This document shows, one piece after another, positions 1 to 8,332 of a DNA stretch of 64,000 bases (position 1 is its first letter; the number at the start of each line of letters is the position of its first letter). Below the pieces are notes generated by a model. The model did no database searches. It saw only the letters and a program-made list of their open reading frames with translations, and was not told the DNA's origin. The stretch spans positions 1 through 64,000 of the forward strand of contig JAFMJI010000007.1 in assembly GCA_017853575.1 (NCBI GenBank). The letters run 5' to 3'. Made by a program: the position numbers and the translations under genes. The stretch is from Chitinophagaceae bacterium. Lineage in GTDB: Bacteria > Bacteroidota > Bacteroidia > Chitinophagales > Chitinophagaceae.

Positions 1-577
1 GGTATTTCCCTGTTATATTTTTGATCAGCACTAAATAAGAAGAGTAACATACTGCAGCCAGTAATACCATGAAGTCTCCAATCAGTGTTGCAGGGTTTTG
101 GGATACCCCATGGTTTTTGGTGATGATCATCAGCCATGCACCTGAAATACCTAGGGCCAATCCTATTATTTTATTCCTTCCAAATCCATCCTTTAAAAAG
201 AATGCTGCTAGTATGGATACAAATATTGGTGTGGCCATATTTAGCAATGATGCATGAATAGGGTTGGTATTTGCAATGCCATTGATGGACAGAATTTGAT
301 TCAATGAAATACCAGTGAGTGCAGCAAGTAGAATAGCAGGTAAATCTTCCCTCTTTATTTTTTCATGTTTCTTGTAAAAGAAGGGCAGTATTAAAAAGAC
401 AAGTGTCGCAAATAACATCCTCAGGTATCCGAGGGATATTGGAGAAATATAAAAAGGAGATATTTTCTTTACAGCGATTACATTCGTTCCAAAGAAAAAA
501 TTGGCGGCTACAAGTGCAGCCGCCGTTTTAATTAAATCACTTGACCGGCGTGAATTAGTATTTAAAGACTTTTCCAC
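1..577 (-). CDS. EamA/DMT-family permease, N-terminal part (cut by window edge)
   Basis: The minus strand is open from a GTG at 577 to the window edge, giving about 192 residues of a usual ~290-300. It encodes successive hydrophobic helices typical of the drug/metabolite transporter superfamily: an early NFFFGTN segment, a GISLNQILSINGI segment, and LGISGAWLMIITKNHG near the end of the first EamA repeat. The frame has a stop just upstream (TAA, TGG, CAG, then GTG) and no ATG, so GTG at 577 is the best start. It overlaps the 3' end of the preceding oxidoreductase by 23 bases, which implies translational coupling. It is probably an inner-membrane metabolite permease. The substrate is unknown; a uronate-derived metabolite is possible from context only. 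Confidence 0.8.
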   Translation of the reverse strand, partial: MEKSLNTNSRRSSDLIKTAAALVAANFFFGTNVIAVKKISPFYISPISLGYLRMLFATLVFLILPFFYKKHEKIKREDLPAILLAALTGISLNQILSINGIANTNPIHASLLNMATPIFVSILAAFFLKDGFGRNKIIGLALGISGAWLMIITKNHGVSQNPATLIGDFMVLLAAVCYSSYLVLIKNITGKY

Positions 578-1910
578 CTGCCATTACTTCTTGTGTCTTT
601 TCATCAAATGTTACTTTCTGTCCAGTTTTTGCAGCAGCATTTGTCATGATGGTCGCGATGGAGTGGTAATATCCTGCTTCGACAGGTGCATTTGTTTGTT
701 TTCTGCTTCGAACACATTCCATCCAGTTGCGAACGTGTGCAGATGTAAGCATATCTCCTCCGGTATTTGCCCCTGCTTCAACCTTGATGGCGAGGTCTGT
801 TAAATTAACCTCAGGCAAAAGATTTGCTTTCATGTTCATGGCCTTTGCTGCTCCTTCTCTCAAACCACCCTTTGGAGATACTTTATTGGTCATGAGGTTT
901 AACTCTCCTCCATTGCTATAATAAATTTCACTTGGATTTTCGTCACCATTGTGCATTCTCGACATGAATACAACTTGAAATCCTTTTGAAAGATCATCAC
1001 TTGGTCCATAGTCAAATACTGCTGTTGTTGTATCCCAGTTTCTTCTTCCATCTTTCCACTGATAAACACCTCCATTTGCAACAACACTTCTTGGATGTTT
1101 TAATCCTGTGAACCAATGCACAGTGTCAATCTGGTGACTCATCCACTGACCAGCCATTCCTGATGAATACGGCCAGAACAAACGGTATTCAAGATATTTT
1201 CTTGGATCAAATTTTTCAAAAGGTCTGTTTAAGAGAAAGCGTTTCCAATCAAGGTCTTCCTCATGACATTTTGCGACCAGGTCGGGTCTTCTCCATCTTC
1301 CTGGCTGATTAACATTCCACGTCAGTTCAACCATGGTGATATCGCCAAACTTTCCATCTTGGATAAATTTAGCAGCAGCATGATAGTTGGGACCGGATCT
1401 TCTTTGGGAACCAATTTGAATAATTCTATCCGATTCTTTGGCCACCTTCAATGCAGCGCGGTTATCCTCCATGGTTTCTGCAAAAGGTTTTTCTGCATAA
1501 ATATCTTTGTTGGCCTTTAACGCTTCTATGGTATGTAAAGCGTGTTGAAAGTCGGCGGTTGAGATGAATACTGCATCAATATCTTTTAAAGAATATAATT
1601 CCTCATTGTTCTTACAACCAATGATATCATGATCCATTTTCTTTTTGAGGAATTCAACACCTTCTTCTCTTCTTACTTTCCAGATATCAGAGACAGCAAC
1701 AATGTCAAAATTCATTTCTTTGTAATGATGCATGAAAGCAGGAATATGAGATTGGCGATGTCTGTCAGAAAATCCGATAACGCCACAGCGAACTTTGTCA
1801 TTTGCTCCTAAAATATTTCCATAAGATTTGGCTGTCCAACCCATGGAAGCCAATGCAGTGGCGGCACCTGCCTTAGCGGTTTGTTTAATAAAATTTCTAC
1901 GTGGAGTCAT
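555..1910 (-). CDS. Gfo/Idh/MocA-family oxidoreductase with Tat-type signal
   Basis: A 451-residue protein of the glucose-fructose oxidoreductase/inositol dehydrogenase family. The N-terminus (TPRRNFIKQT followed by an Ala-rich stretch) is a twin-arginine signal, so the folded, cofactor-loaded enzyme is probably exported to the periplasm. The Rossmann segment at about 41-50 reads GVIGFSDR; the family's GxGxxG is not intact. The conserved EKP of the family is present at about 140-142. Family members oxidise or reduce sugar hydroxyls with bound NAD(P). The gene follows uxuB by 45 bases, so it probably belongs to the same leftward operon. The exact substrate cannot be read from sequence. Confidence 0.88.
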   Translation of the reverse strand: MTPRRNFIKQTAKAGAATALASMGWTAKSYGNILGANDKVRCGVIGFSDRHRQSHIPAFMHHYKEMNFDIVAVSDIWKVRREEGVEFLKKKMDHDIIGCKNNEELYSLKDIDAVFISTADFQHALHTIEALKANKDIYAEKPFAETMEDNRAALKVAKESDRIIQIGSQRRSGPNYHAAAKFIQDGKFGDITMVELTWNVNQPGRWRRPDLVAKCHEEDLDWKRFLLNRPFEKFDPRKYLEYRLFWPYSSGMAGQWMSHQIDTVHWFTGLKHPRSVVANGGVYQWKDGRRNWDTTTAVFDYGPSDDLSKGFQVVFMSRMHNGDENPSEIYYSNGGELNLMTNKVSPKGGLREGAAKAMNMKANLLPEVNLTDLAIKVEAGANTGGDMLTSAHVRNWMECVRSRKQTNAPVEAGYYHSIATIMTNAAAKTGQKVTFDEKTQEVMAGGKVFKY

Positions 1911-1955
1911 ATGGTTTTATTTAAGTGGTTTTATAAAGTATGCAATGTTGAAAAT

Positions 1956-2777
1956 TTAAATTCCGCTAAAAGCCACCAATCCGCCATCTACATAAATATC
2001 TGTTCCATTTACGAAAACTGATGCATCGCTCAATAAATAAATCAATGCGCCAACCAATTCTTCTGGTTTCCCCATTCTTCCACCGGGTGATTTTTTGATG
2101 ACAAGGTTTCCTCTTTCTGTCAATGATCCATCTGGGTTTGTCAGCAAGGTTCTGTTTTGTTCAGTAAGAAAAAATCCAGGCATGATACCATTCACCCTTA
2201 CCTTATCACCATGTCGTTTTGAAACTTCAACTGCCATCCATCTTGTGAAACAATCAACACCTGCCTTTCCCAAACTATAACCCAATACTTTTGTGATTGA
2301 TTCTTTTGAACTTACTGATGAAATATTTACAATGCTTCCACCACCTTGTTTTGCAATCACTGAGCCAAAAACTTTTGTCGGAATAATGGTTCCCATTAAA
2401 TTCAAATCCAATACCTGTTGCAGGCCTTCTAAATTCATATCAAAGACATCCTGATCAGGTTGAATCACACCCTGGGGCATATTGCCTCCAGCGCCATTCA
2501 ATAATCCATCAATTCTACCAAATTTTTCCAGAACGATATCTCTCACTTTTTCCATGTCTTTCACATCTAATACATTTCCCTTTGCAAAAATGGCTGTACC
2601 ACCATTTTTGTTGATCTCTTCAGCTCTTTTATTTCCTTCTGTTTCATTTCTTCCAATGATCACAACTTTTCCGCCAAATGCTGCTATTCCTTCAATGAAT
2701 GCTTTTCCCAATACGCCGGTGCCACCAGTTACGACGATCACTTTATCTTGAAGACTGAAGAGATTTTTGTAGTTCAT
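1956..2777 (-). CDS. uxuB: SDR-type D-mannonate oxidoreductase (fructuronate reductase)
   Basis: A 273-residue short-chain dehydrogenase. Visible hallmarks are the TGGTGVLG nucleotide loop (17-24), NGAGG (94-98), Ser in NISSVSS (about 151-157) and the Tyr167-Lys171 catalytic pair in YSLGK. The segment GNMPQGVIQPDQ and the downstream PGFFLTEQNR resemble Bacillus-type UxuB/YjmF, which reduces D-fructuronate to D-mannonate with NADH; this is not the long-chain E. coli enzyme. It supplies the substrate of UxuA, encoded just upstream in the same direction. The 87-base gap between them carries a dispersed repeat whose first module touches this gene's start codon, so the spacing may be secondary. 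Cytoplasmic. Confidence 0.88.
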   Translation of the reverse strand: MNYKNLFSLQDKVIVVTGGTGVLGKAFIEGIAAFGGKVVIIGRNETEGNKRAEEINKNGGTAIFAKGNVLDVKDMEKVRDIVLEKFGRIDGLLNGAGGNMPQGVIQPDQDVFDMNLEGLQQVLDLNLMGTIIPTKVFGSVIAKQGGGSIVNISSVSSKESITKVLGYSLGKAGVDCFTRWMAVEVSKRHGDKVRVNGIMPGFFLTEQNRTLLTNPDGSLTERGNLVIKKSPGGRMGKPEELVGALIYLLSDASVFVNGTDIYVDGGLVAFSGI

Positions 2778-2860
2778 AGTTTAAGTTATAAGTTGTAATG
2801 GTTGTAATTGTTATCAAGTTGACAGTTGACTGTTAACCGTTAACTGTCAACCGTTAACTG
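2777..2860. repeat. dispersed intergenic repeat, copy A
   Basis: Low-complexity modules fill the uxuA-uxuB gap: a TAGTTTAAGTTATAAGTTG-like head, a GGTTGTAATTGTT middle, then several GTTAACTGT/GTTGACAGT units. The 25 bases at 2790-2814 match 48858-48882 (copy C) with only two differences. The GTTAACTG units resemble those in copy B near 44093-44125. Confidence 0.75.
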
Positions 2861-2864
2861 TATT

Positions 2865-4034
2865 TCATTGATTCATATTTCGTAGTATACCCAACTGCAA
2901 TCCCCTGATCTCTGCGAGTCCGCGCAATCTTCCAATGCATGAATAACCTGGGTTTGTGACCTTATTCAGATCATCAATCATTTGGTGTCCATGGTCTGGC
3001 CTGAAAGAGATTTGATAGGGGACTTCTTGCTGAATTTTAATTAGTTCTTTTAGAACTGCATACATATCATTGTCTCCTGACAAATGATCATCTTCAAAGA
3101 AATTTCCCTGTGCATCTTTCTTCACGTTTCTAAGATGGGTAAAGTGGATGCGTTTTCCAATTTTCTTTGCCATTTCAGGAAGATTGTTTTTTGGATTTGC
3201 GCCTAATGAACCTGTGCAAAAACATATTCCATTGCTTTTGTTGGGGACAGCATCTAAAATGAATTGTAAATCCTCCATATTCTTCACGATTCTTGGTAAT
3301 CCTAAAATATCTGTTGGAGGATCGTCGGGATGAATCGCCAATTGCAATCCCAATTCATCACAAAGGGGAGTAATTTGTTGTAGGAAGAAAACGAGGTTGC
3401 TTCTTAAAATATTAGCATCGATGTTTTTGTATCTGGCGAGCTTAGCTCTCATGCCTTCAACGGTTTCTTTCTTCTCGCCTGGTATGCCAAACATTACGAC
3501 TCCTGCAAGATGATCCAATTGTTCTTTTGTGTATTGAGCATGTCGCTTTTTTGCTTCCTCCCTTATTTCCTCAGCGTAATCCTTTTCGGCATTTTCTCTT
3601 TTGAGCAAATAGATATCAAATACAGCAAGATCTACCCAATTAAAATACAATGCTTTTGAACCATCTGGCATCAAATAATCCAAGTTGGTTCTGGTCCAGT
3701 CATTTACTGGCATGAAATTGTATGTAACGACGCGAAGTCCAGCTTTTGCAAGATTCCTCAGACTCTCTTTGTAATTCTCAATCCATTGAAGATAATCTCC
3801 AGTTCTGGTTTTGATCTCTTCATGAATGGTGACACTCTCAATCACATCCCATGTGAGTCCAAATGATTCAATCAATATTTTTCTTTCCATTATCTCCTCG
3901 TATGTCCATACTTCGCCATGAGGTACATGGTGCAATGCTGTTACAATACCAACTGCTCCTGTTTGCTTGATGTCTTGAAGGGTAACTGGATCATCCGGGC
4001 CGAACCATCTCCATGTTTGTCTTAGTTCTTTCAT
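2865..4034 (-). CDS. uxuA: mannonate dehydratase
   Basis: 389 residues, full length for UxuA (E. coli about 394). It dehydrates D-mannonate to 2-keto-3-deoxy-D-gluconate in the hexuronate pathway, using a divalent metal in a TIM barrel related to xylose isomerase. Supporting segments are WRWFGPDDPVTLQDIKQTG at the N-terminus, ALHHVPHGEVW, HPDDPP in the centre (about 237-242), and FRPDHGHQM near the C-terminus, all typical of the family. It starts 3 bases after the plug-domain gene in the same operon and is followed by uxuB. The KDG kinase and aldolase needed next are not in this window. Cytoplasmic. Confidence 0.95.
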   Translation of the reverse strand: MKELRQTWRWFGPDDPVTLQDIKQTGAVGIVTALHHVPHGEVWTYEEIMERKILIESFGLTWDVIESVTIHEEIKTRTGDYLQWIENYKESLRNLAKAGLRVVTYNFMPVNDWTRTNLDYLMPDGSKALYFNWVDLAVFDIYLLKRENAEKDYAEEIREEAKKRHAQYTKEQLDHLAGVVMFGIPGEKKETVEGMRAKLARYKNIDANILRSNLVFFLQQITPLCDELGLQLAIHPDDPPTDILGLPRIVKNMEDLQFILDAVPNKSNGICFCTGSLGANPKNNLPEMAKKIGKRIHFTHLRNVKKDAQGNFFEDDHLSGDNDMYAVLKELIKIQQEVPYQISFRPDHGHQMIDDLNKVTNPGYSCIGRLRGLAEIRGLQLGILRNMNQ

Positions 4035-4037
4035 TTT

Positions 4038-4604
4038 TTATGAGGTTACGATTTCAACTTTTTCGATTGTGTTTTTTAATATTTCTTTCTTGCGTATGAA
4101 AATAGAACTGTCTGTTTCTTTTGAAATAATTCCAGTTCCGATTATTTTTTTGTCTTTTCCAATGACTCTTATTTCAATTTCCTTGGCGATGAAATATTCG
4201 TATGCAGATTGATTGTAGCTGCTTATTTGTGGAGGGATCTCTGCTTTTCCATTTTTGGTGTTGATTAAAATGACACCCCCAAATGCTCTGGCGCCATAAG
4301 CTGCAGCAGCTGCAGCATCTTTCAACACTGTTATGTCCGCCACATCCATCGGATTGATAAGGCTTACATCACCATCGTACACCACTCTATCAACAACAAA
4401 AGTTGCAGGAATTTTGCCTTTGAGATTTCTTGAGTCTCTTATATATACTTGTTGCTGGCTTTTTGCTCCTGTCGATAAACTTATTTCAACACCAGGTACA
4501 TTTCTCAACATATCATAAATATTTCTGACTGTACCACTGCTTGGATCTTGTGCTTTTAGTGTCAAGGAGAAAACTAGTGCAAATATGATTAACGAAACTC
4601 TCAT
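4038..4604 (-). CDS. secreted stand-alone TonB plug-like domain protein
   Basis: 188 residues: a Sec signal peptide ending near LTLKAQ, then a compact TonB-receptor plug fold. The plug signs are the NIYDMLRNVPGVEIS opening, the IRDSRN strand, the FVVDRVVYDG segment, and the VLKDAAAAAAYGARAFGGVILINTK ending. There is no barrel: after the plug only about 65 lysine-rich residues follow. The start overlaps the stop of the preceding gene by 4 bases (ATGA), so the two are translationally coupled. It may act in the periplasm or outer membrane as a scaffold or partner of a barrel encoded elsewhere. This is inference; the function is unknown. Confidence 0.75.
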   Translation of the reverse strand: MRVSLIIFALVFSLTLKAQDPSSGTVRNIYDMLRNVPGVEISLSTGAKSQQQVYIRDSRNLKGKIPATFVVDRVVYDGDVSLINPMDVADITVLKDAAAAAAYGARAFGGVILINTKNGKAEIPPQISSYNQSAYEYFIAKEIEIRVIGKDKKIIGTGIISKETDSSIFIRKKEILKNTIEKVEIVTS

Positions 4605-5959
4605 TTGGTTTTATTCGCAAGTTCTCTTGCGGCAGTTGTTGTATAATACTTTGCAATCATATTTGGAATTTCCCATGAAGGCATGTTGTTGTTTTGCAGG
4701 TACTGGAGATATTTTTCAGTTACACGGGCAAAATGTGTTTCATGACTTTCTTTGAAAACATCTGGAATAATCACTTCCCAACCTTTTGTATTTTTTTTGA
4801 TGGAAACACCGGGATAGGTTTTATTGATTTTGTTGATGGCAGCGATTAATGCACTTTCTATTTCTTTAGAGGCTTCAGACTCTACGTATAATGTTGGCTT
4901 ATAATTTTCTTCTTTTCCTTGACGGATGATCAACGATGATTTTGTTCCTCGCATTAGAGAATAATGTGTGTCGCCTGTTCCATCTGGCGCTTTGTAATTC
5001 CAAATCACAGAAACTTTTGCATGTACTCCATTGATGGTATAGTTGAAAGCTCCATTGCACAATACCTGAAGATTTCCGTCTTTGTCAATATTTCCTTTTA
5101 AGTAAGCGGGTATTTCTTTTTCTTTTGTTACCAGTTTGAAATCGTCAGGTGTGATGGTTGTATTCCAGCTTTTTGCGTTGAGAATTTTTACATTCTTTTT
5201 GTAGTCAATGATTTTTTCAGGAAAACATTCCCATTGAATCAGGTCAACCAGATGTGTTGTAACATCTACAATTCCTTCTCCTTCCTGCGTAACATCAAAA
5301 AACCACGACGGTCTTGTCAAAACACTTCCAGAAACATATTTATAAAAATGGTGTACGCTTTCTTTTGTTACAGAAGGGTTTTCAGGACTTCCTTTTTCCA
5401 ATATTCCGAATACAGCAGTTTCCATGGAGAGAGCTCTTTGCAGCATGGTTGTGATTTCATAACGCTCTGTCATGATATCATACAACTGAAGGTTTTTATG
5501 TTTGGAAATTTCAAAAGCTTTTTTTAGTTGATCAAATCCCTCTTTGTTGATTACCATTGGCTTATCTGCGAAGACATTGAAACCGTTTTGAACTGCATCG
5601 AGTATGTAACTGGTTTTTAATTTGTTGTTTCCTGCCAATACAACAACATTGCCCTTTCGCTCATTGATCATTTTTTGAAAGAAGTCTTTTCCTTCATAAA
5701 CAACTTCATTCCATTTTGTTGGTTGATCTGCTCGGGTATTGTATCCTTTGATTCTATCCAGGTGGAATTGTAGGTCGTTTCCTTTTTCCGCATATACATA
5801 TACATTGGGATCCACTTCAGGATACATTGTTTTCTGAACCAATGCCGCATGAAAGTGTCCAGGATCAAGCGTGATGAGCTTTACCTTTTGTTGTGCATGC
5901 ATTGTTATGGGCAAGAGGGTTAGCAACGGCAGCTTCCATATAAACTCTATCCTTCTCAT
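4601..5959 (-). CDS. secreted oxidoreductase-like protein (Gfo/Idh/MocA-related)
   Basis: 452 residues beginning with a Sec-type signal (short basic N-terminus, leucine-rich core, end at MHAQQ). The rest follows the Gfo/Idh/MocA layout with a C-terminal half like the 'putative oxidoreductase C-terminal' family. The nucleotide-binding turn is unusual: the expected GxGxxG is replaced by LDPGHFHAAL, and the EKP motif reads DKP (FADKPMV). This raises doubt about cofactor use. It overlaps its downstream neighbour by 4 bases and its upstream neighbour by 1 base, so it is part of a tightly coupled operon with a Tat-type oxidoreductase and ThuA. It probably acts on a sugar or sugar derivative in the periplasm; the reaction is unknown. 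Confidence 0.78.
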   Translation of the reverse strand: MRRIEFIWKLPLLTLLPITMHAQQKVKLITLDPGHFHAALVQKTMYPEVDPNVYVYAEKGNDLQFHLDRIKGYNTRADQPTKWNEVVYEGKDFFQKMINERKGNVVVLAGNNKLKTSYILDAVQNGFNVFADKPMVINKEGFDQLKKAFEISKHKNLQLYDIMTERYEITTMLQRALSMETAVFGILEKGSPENPSVTKESVHHFYKYVSGSVLTRPSWFFDVTQEGEGIVDVTTHLVDLIQWECFPEKIIDYKKNVKILNAKSWNTTITPDDFKLVTKEKEIPAYLKGNIDKDGNLQVLCNGAFNYTINGVHAKVSVIWNYKAPDGTGDTHYSLMRGTKSSLIIRQGKEENYKPTLYVESEASKEIESALIAAINKINKTYPGVSIKKNTKGWEVIIPDVFKESHETHFARVTEKYLQYLQNNNMPSWEIPNMIAKYYTTTAARELANKTK

Positions 5960-7353
5960 TATACCAATCCTTTAATAGTGTAGGGAAATCTGTGAGGTCT
6001 GTTTAACAATCCATTTGCCTCGTCGTCATTGATGAATCTTTCTTTTTTGGGATCCCAATGCAATGTGCGTGGCAATCTCATGGCCATGTGATGGATCAAA
6101 CAGGTTGAGCATGAACGGTGTCCAACTTCCACTGGTGCGATGGGTTGCTTGCGTGTAATCATACTGTTCAACCAATCTCCATGATGTTCTTGACTTCTGT
6201 ATAGATTGATTTCGTTTGGCCCGATAACTGACTCAATGATTTTCGGATCGCTTGCAGACAATGCTTTTTGATTTGGAACTGCTGGTTCATTCGGACTTGC
6301 CTTGTAATCACCGCGAGTTACAAAAATCCAGCCTTCTGTTCCCACGAATTTGATTCCATTCGGGAGCTCTGTACTGATTGTCATCACCACACCGTTCTCG
6401 TATTTTCCGTACGACGTAAAACTTCCGTGTACATCCCAAAGGCCTGATGTTGGGAAGGATGCTTTTGCCCAAACTTCGATAGGGCCAGAATGTTCTGTGT
6501 CCATAGCCCAATGTGCACAATCGATATGATGAGAACCCCATCCAGTTATCATACCCGCACCAAATTGTTCGCAACGCAACCAACCTGGACGACTGTAGTC
6601 GTTTTGAGGATGTACTCTTTTTTCGGTATAATAAACATAAGGGGTAGAGCCCAGCCATGCATCATAATTAAAGGTAGATGGGATTGGCATTTCTGGTTCA
6701 ACATCCCCACCAGGGTCACTCGGCAAACCAATGAAAACCTCTTTCAATTTTCCGATTCTGCCATTTCTTACCAACTCTGCAGCATATCGAAACTGTGTTG
6801 AAGAACGTTGTTGGCTTCCTATCTGTAATATTCTTTTTGTTCTGGTTACGGCATTGCTTAAAGCCCTTCCCTCTGCAATAGTGAGCGATGCAGGTTTTTG
6901 CAAATACACGTCTTTGCCTGCTTCGACAGCATGAATTCCCAAATAGGCATGAGAATGATCTGGAGTTGAAATGAGCACACCGTCAATATCTTTGTTCAAC
7001 AACAATTCACGGTGGTCGTTGTACATGGTAACACCATCATAGGGTTTCCCTGTTTTCTTTGTATAATAACTATTCACATATTTTTTACCATCCTGCAATC
7101 TCTTTTGGTCCAAGTCGCAAACTGCAATAATCCTTGCATGATCATATTTTAATGTTTCATGCATATCATGATCTCTTGAAATTCTACCGACACCAATTGC
7201 ACCAATGTTCAATCTGTTACTGGGTGCGTTTTTACCAAACACATGTGCCGGAACAATGGTTGGAAATCCAATGGCAGCAACTCCAGTTGCGATGCCTGTT
7301 TTTAAACTAGATGTTACAAAGTCTCTTCTGGTGATTGATTTTCTCTTTTGCAT
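5959..7353 (-). CDS. Gfo/Idh/MocA-family oxidoreductase with Tat-type signal
   Basis: 464 residues. The N-terminus SITRRDFVTSS plus an Ala/Gly-rich stretch is a Tat signal. A Rossmann domain follows (NIGAIGVGRISRDH, then VCDLD for ribose binding), with STPDHSH and QKP in place of EKP. The C-terminal half contains QIGSQQRSS and GAGMITGWGSHHIDCAHWAMD, typical of secreted Bacteroidota members. It lies 2 bases after the ThuA-like gene and shares one base with the next gene. In rhizobia a ThuB-type Gfo/Idh/MocA dehydrogenase paired with ThuA makes or handles 3-keto disaccharides, so an oxidative sugar step is plausible here. Substrate not determined. Confidence 0.88.
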   Translation of the reverse strand: MQKRKSITRRDFVTSSLKTGIATGVAAIGFPTIVPAHVFGKNAPSNRLNIGAIGVGRISRDHDMHETLKYDHARIIAVCDLDQKRLQDGKKYVNSYYTKKTGKPYDGVTMYNDHRELLLNKDIDGVLISTPDHSHAYLGIHAVEAGKDVYLQKPASLTIAEGRALSNAVTRTKRILQIGSQQRSSTQFRYAAELVRNGRIGKLKEVFIGLPSDPGGDVEPEMPIPSTFNYDAWLGSTPYVYYTEKRVHPQNDYSRPGWLRCEQFGAGMITGWGSHHIDCAHWAMDTEHSGPIEVWAKASFPTSGLWDVHGSFTSYGKYENGVVMTISTELPNGIKFVGTEGWIFVTRGDYKASPNEPAVPNQKALSASDPKIIESVIGPNEINLYRSQEHHGDWLNSMITRKQPIAPVEVGHRSCSTCLIHHMAMRLPRTLHWDPKKERFINDDEANGLLNRPHRFPYTIKGLV

Positions 7354-7355
7354 GA

Positions 7356-8180
7356 TTAGTTTTTTAATTGATCATCGCGATGTTGTGCCTGTGCTCTTTT
7401 ATAATCGATTCCTTTGAACTGAGAAATTACAAATTTTATTCCTTGCAGTAAATGATTTTTATATACTGGATCTTGGTAAGTTTCCTTGCTGTGTCCTATG
7501 GTTGAAATCCAGGCGCGCCCACCTTGAAAATCATTGTACCAGACAGCAGGATAGTATTCAACATAAGTTCCCGCATTCTTTTGAATAAGGTCTTTCTGGG
7601 AAGAATCCAAGGTAACGAATCGATGTGTCATCAAAATATTCGTAACAGGGTACAACTCTTTGCCAAAATAGCATTCATCTTCACGCTCCCAAACTGCTGG
7701 TACATCTTTCATGGAAGGATGTTGCTTGTCTAGCACCTGAAAACTGAACGATTGGTATTTTGCATGCCATGCGAAGGTGCATCCAATCAGCATTTTAAAC
7801 CATTTCCAGTTTCTCTCTGTGCCAGTTACCGAATGAAGTCCAACCATTCCTCCTCCAGCCTCGATATATCTTCTAAATGCAAGTCGTTGTTGATCGGTAT
7901 CAAAAATATCGTTGTTGGTGCTGGGAAATACCAACAAGGCGTATTGTTTCAGGTTCTCTTCTGTAAATACTGTAGGATCATCAGAAATTGTGATGGCAAT
8001 TTTTTCTTCTTTTGCTAAAAGTTTCAATGCTTCAACCGCAGAAGGAATATTGTCGTGAACATATCCTTTTCCATTTTTGGTGTAGACCAACATGGCGTAT
8101 TTTTTATTTGATTGCTGCGCCAACAATACATTGAAAAACACCAAAAAAGATACAGAAAAAGCAAGCAGGTTTTTACACAT
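7356..8180 (-). CDS. ThuA-domain protein, secreted
   Basis: 274 residues: a Sec signal peptide (ends near VLLAQQ) and a ThuA-type domain with class-I-glutamine-amidotransferase-like fold. Characteristic segments are YAMLVYTKNGKGYVHDNIPSA, the FPSTNNDIFDTDQQ stretch, GGGMVGLHSVTGTERNW, and a late PAVWYNDFQGGRAWISTIGHS. ThuA proteins are linked to trehalose and other 3-keto sugar metabolism. This is the first gene of the leftward operon; it starts from the 150-base divergent region shared with the MFS transporter. The exported form and the adjacent Tat-type dehydrogenase suggest periplasmic processing of an oxidised glycoside. This is inference. Confidence 0.85.
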   Translation of the reverse strand: MCKNLLAFSVSFLVFFNVLLAQQSNKKYAMLVYTKNGKGYVHDNIPSAVEALKLLAKEEKIAITISDDPTVFTEENLKQYALLVFPSTNNDIFDTDQQRLAFRRYIEAGGGMVGLHSVTGTERNWKWFKMLIGCTFAWHAKYQSFSFQVLDKQHPSMKDVPAVWEREDECYFGKELYPVTNILMTHRFVTLDSSQKDLIQKNAGTYVEYYPAVWYNDFQGGRAWISTIGHSKETYQDPVYKNHLLQGIKFVISQFKGIDYKRAQAQHRDDQLKN

Positions 8181-8244
8181 TTCAATCGTTTAATTAGGTG
8201 CTTGTAAATTACGCAAAAAACAACTCCTGAATGCCCCCACTTTT

Positions 8245-8260
8245 ACGAAAACGTTGTAGG
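8245..8260. promoter_or_regulatory. candidate LacI-family operator
   Basis: ACGAAAACGTTGTAGG, centred on the CG at 8252-8253, resembles the AACGTT-centred operators of LacI/GalR regulators, with a good left half and a weaker right half. It lies in the divergent region between the ThuA operon and the transporter-regulator operon, where a regulator encoded in the locus would be expected to bind. Only one copy was found. Confidence 0.4.
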
Positions 8261-8301
8261 CGTGCTGCGAAAATAGAAACCGGCACGAAAGAGAAATTCA
8301 T

Positions 8302-8309
8302 TACCTTGT
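8302..8309 (+). promoter_or_regulatory. weak -7 box for the transporter operon
   Basis: TACCTTGT deviates from TAnnTTTG in the last two bases. It ends 23 bases before the ATG at 8333 and lies downstream of the candidate operator. No clear -33 element is seen. Confidence 0.3.
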
Positions 8310-8332
8310 AGCAACCAAAATTGCTGCCATTC

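Noticed and set aside
2820-2860. GTTAACTGT palindromes as an operator of the uxu genes
   Set aside because: The same units occur at 44093-44125 away from any regulated uronate gene, so they belong to the dispersed repeat family.
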